A stretch of 64,000 bases of DNA, taken from Flavobacterium celericrescens. GTDB lineage: Bacteria; Bacteroidota; Bacteroidia; Flavobacteriales; Flavobacteriaceae. The first letter of the stretch is position 1. Every line of letters begins with the position of its first letter. The translations under genes and the position numbers were made by a program. The stretch is taken from the NCBI RefSeq assembly GCF_011392075.1, contig NZ_JAAJBV010000009.1, positions 24,468 through 88,467 of the forward strand, written 5' to 3'. The notes beneath the pieces are model-generated. The model made no database searches and was not told where the DNA came from. It worked only from the letters and a program-made list of their open reading frames with translations. Positions 62,077 through 64,000 of this stretch are shown here, in pieces.

Positions 62077-62753
62077 CCTTTATTCCAACTACAAATGGCT
62101 GCATAATCACATCCAATCGTGATGAAAAAATAGCGCGTGAAAAAGCAATTCCACCGCAATCTTATGAAATAAATGGTAAGCAAATCATTTTTCCAAAAGA
62201 TCAAAAAGCTGGTGGTACGTGGATAGCACAAACTGAAAATAAAATTGTAGTGCTATTAAATGGAGCCCAAGAAAAACACATTAAAAAATCTTTTTACCGA
62301 AAAAGTAGAGGCTTAATCGTTCTTGAAATAGCAAGTTCAAACAACAGTTTAGAACACTGGAAAACGATTGACTTAACTAATATTGAGCCTTTCACAATTG
62401 TACTCTTTGAAAATAACAAATTGTTTCAATTGCAATGGAATGAAGTTAAGAAAAGTCAAGAAGAATTAGCTATTTCAGAGCATTACATTTGGTCTTCCTC
62501 TACCCTATATGCAAAAGAAATTAGAATTGAAAGAGCAAAATGGTTTGCCAATTTTATGCATAAAAACACTAACCCAACTGCACAAGATATTTTAGATTTT
62601 CACCAATTTACAGAATCTAAAAATGAAGAATTTGGCTTACAAATCAACCGAAATAATCTTTTAAAAACTATCTGTATTACACAATGTTGTGTTTCTGAAA
62701 ACAAAATACAAATGTCTTATTTAGACTTAATGGAAAGCTATGACCAAGTTTAA
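62064..62753 (+). CDS. NRDE (TANGO2-like) protein
   Basis: A 229-residue cytosolic protein beginning MCTVTFIPTTNGCIITSNRDE, with the NRDE motif (18-21) and an N-terminal Cys2 exposed after Met removal. This matches the NRDE/TANGO2 family, whose fold relates to Ntn amidohydrolases. FPKDQKAGGTWIA and LNGAQEKHIKKSFYRKSRG are also typical. Its eukaryotic relative affects haem transport and lipid metabolism; the bacterial role is unknown. Both ends overlap neighbours (13 and 14 bases), so translation is coupled to DinB and the ATP-grasp ligase. Confidence 0.9.
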   Translation: MCTVTFIPTTNGCIITSNRDEKIAREKAIPPQSYEINGKQIIFPKDQKAGGTWIAQTENKIVVLLNGAQEKHIKKSFYRKSRGLIVLEIASSNNSLEHWKTIDLTNIEPFTIVLFENNKLFQLQWNEVKKSQEELAISEHYIWSSSTLYAKEIRIERAKWFANFMHKNTNPTAQDILDFHQFTESKNEEFGLQINRNNLLKTICITQCCVSENKIQMSYLDLMESYDQV

Positions 62754-63780
62754 ACTCTTCTATCACAAACTTACCCATTGGGAATATTGGCCCTATCAAG
62801 TACTTTATTTTCCGGTATATTTTCAGTATTTGTATTATGTAATTCGTACACAATCATTCTTCTTTTTCAATGCTTCAAATCCTACAATTAAAAATGGAGG
62901 TTTTTTTATGGAATCAAAAAAAGAAATTTACGATTTAATTCCACAAGAATATTATCCAAAAACAATAATCGTAACTCCTGATGAAAGTTTAGAAACCATT
63001 TTACAAAAATTAACTTCCGAAAATATTAATTTCCCTTTAATAGCAAAGCCAGACATTGGTTTAAGAGGAACCGCTGTAAAAAAAATACATACAACTGAAG
63101 AATTAATAACATATCATAAAAAAGCAAAATTCAATATTCTATTCCAAGAATTAATTCCCTATGAAAACGAAATCGGACTTTTCTATGTGAAATTACCCAA
63201 TCAAAGTGGAAAAATAACAGGAATAGTATCGAAAGAATTCATGATCATAACCGGAAACGGAAAAAACACCATTCGTGAACTTTTAAACCAAGATATTCGT
63301 TATGTATTTCAAATTAAAGCACTTGAAAAAGAATATAACGACAAACTAAATACGGTTTTAAAAGACAGAGAAACGATTAACTTAGTTCCTTATGGAAATC
63401 ATTGCCGTGGTACAAAATTTGTTGATGCCAGTCATGAAATCACACCTAGAATGGTTGAAAGTTTTAATACAATTTGTAATCAAATCGACGGTTTTCATTT
63501 TGGTCGAATGGACATCATGTACAATTCATATGAAGATTTAGCAAAAGGAAAAAACTTCCAAATTGTTGAAATCAATGGAGCTATCAGCGAACCTACACAT
63601 ATGTACGACCCAAAACATACGCTCTTATTTGGATGGAAAGAACTCACGCGTCATTTTCATTATATGTACCTAATCAGTAAGCATAACCATAAAAATGGTG
63701 CAAAATACCTTACTTTTAAGCAAGGTATTCAAGAATTTAAAAATCATCACAAGCATTATGATCGGATTTTAGAGTTTTAA
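62740..63780 (+). CDS. ATP-grasp ligase, D-alanine-D-alanine-ligase-like
   Basis: A 346-residue protein with an aromatic-rich N-terminal region (YHKLTHWEYWPYQVLYFPVYFQYLYYVI, probably membrane-associated) and an ATP-grasp core. The nucleotide loop contains PLIAKPDIGLRGTAVKK, the later VSKEFMIITGNGKNTIRELL, FGRMDIMYN and FQIVEINGAISEPTHMYDP (metal ligands in EINGA). No D-Ala-D-Ala-specific N-terminal motif is present. It overlaps the NRDE gene by 14 bases. It would ligate a carboxylate to an amine or similar group; the substrate is unknown. No terminator was seen immediately after it. Confidence 0.83.
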   Translation: MTKFKLFYHKLTHWEYWPYQVLYFPVYFQYLYYVIRTQSFFFFNASNPTIKNGGFFMESKKEIYDLIPQEYYPKTIIVTPDESLETILQKLTSENINFPLIAKPDIGLRGTAVKKIHTTEELITYHKKAKFNILFQELIPYENEIGLFYVKLPNQSGKITGIVSKEFMIITGNGKNTIRELLNQDIRYVFQIKALEKEYNDKLNTVLKDRETINLVPYGNHCRGTKFVDASHEITPRMVESFNTICNQIDGFHFGRMDIMYNSYEDLAKGKNFQIVEINGAISEPTHMYDPKHTLLFGWKELTRHFHYMYLISKHNHKNGAKYLTFKQGIQEFKNHHKHYDRILEF

Positions 63781-63879
63781 AATAGCTTTAATTGATTTAA
63801 CTTTATTTCAATAGATCTAAACGTTTCAAAATAAATTGGCTACTATTCTTTAAATTTTCTATCCGTAAAACTATAAAAA

Positions 63880-63914
63880 CAAAAAAGCCTGTCTAAATTA
63901 TAGACAGGCTTTTC
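63880..63914 (-). terminator. Intrinsic terminator of the rRNA operon
   Basis: On the minus strand, AAAAGCCTGTCTA pairs perfectly with TAGACAGGCTTTT (13 bp) around a short AT loop, followed by T6-G-T5. It lies 8 bases beyond the 3' end of the 5S gene. Confidence 0.92.
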
Positions 63915-63921
63915 AAAAGAA

Positions 63922-64000
<79 letters not shown>

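Noticed and set aside
62740..63780. Graspetide (RiPP) biosynthesis cluster
   Set aside because: No precursor peptide frame is found beside the ATP-grasp gene; the neighbours are NRDE and DinB.

Overview
The window is a stretch of low-GC chromosome from a member of the Bacteroidota, family Flavobacteriaceae, most likely Flavobacterium or a close relative. The sequence supports this in several ways: a secreted protease with a type IX secretion (T9SS) C-terminal sorting domain, Bacteroidota-type promoters (TAnnTTTG, often with TTG about 19 nt upstream), weak or absent Shine-Dalgarno sequences, a type III glutamine synthetase, a PafA-type alkaline phosphatase, TonB receptors paired with PepSY proteins, and many proteins of the usual flavobacterial set. 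Coding density is high and no gap exceeds 300 bases. I saw no tRNA, CRISPR array, insertion sequence or prophage. The only rRNA is the 3' part of a 5S gene at the right edge.

Layout. 1-2816: end of a surface-polysaccharide cluster (truncated GT2, FdtA-like sugar ketoisomerase, a second GT2, a GT-B transferase). 2953-8587: LytTR response regulator, priA, and the nadC-yihY-chalcone-isomerase-like operon. 8820-13175: glnN, then tandem OmpA-like paralogues and a putative lipoprotein. 13251-22411: nucleotide synthesis and envelope genes (purM, guaA, LysM/periplasmic-binding hybrid, OsmC, DUF3820, pyrG, yidC). 22466-33283: proC, MORN-repeat protein, mnmA, T9SS subtilase, nitronate-monooxygenase-like protein, pafA, lysA, sucC and a lipoprotein. 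33372-36995: DUF1543, a 46-aa basic protein, YchJ, then on the other strand a Ser/Thr kinase, PP2C phosphatase and GyrI-like protein joined by 4-nt overlaps. 37005-45150: icmF, DUF4197, a candidate small RNA, a hydrolase, a cytosolic BtuF-like protein, pyrF and prfA. 45338-52000: two iron-uptake modules, each TonB receptor plus PepSY protein. 52144-52680: a lone gene bracketed by inverted repeats. 52805-63780: pepD, DUF3810, ndh, an ECF-sigma operon, an acyltransferase, a Nudix hydrolase, DUF4268, and a tight msrB-DinB-NRDE-ATP-grasp operon. 63880-64000: rRNA-operon terminator and partial 5S rRNA on the minus strand.

How the genes work together. Most of the window is housekeeping. The regions with the most unexplained structure are: (i) the two TonB-receptor promoters, which carry the same pair of palindromic boxes at the same positions around matching TTG-N19-TAnnTTTG promoters, a strong candidate for one shared iron-type regulon; (ii) the kinase/phosphatase/GyrI-like trio behind icmF, whose kinase has an unrecognised C-terminal half; (iii) the inverted-repeat-flanked single gene at 52.1-52.8 kb; (iv) the overlapping operon pairing an N-terminal-Cys NRDE protein with an ATP-grasp ligase; (v) the ECF sigma promoter with an 8-bp perfect inverted repeat over its -7 element. 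Operons are often closed by intrinsic terminators, listed individually.
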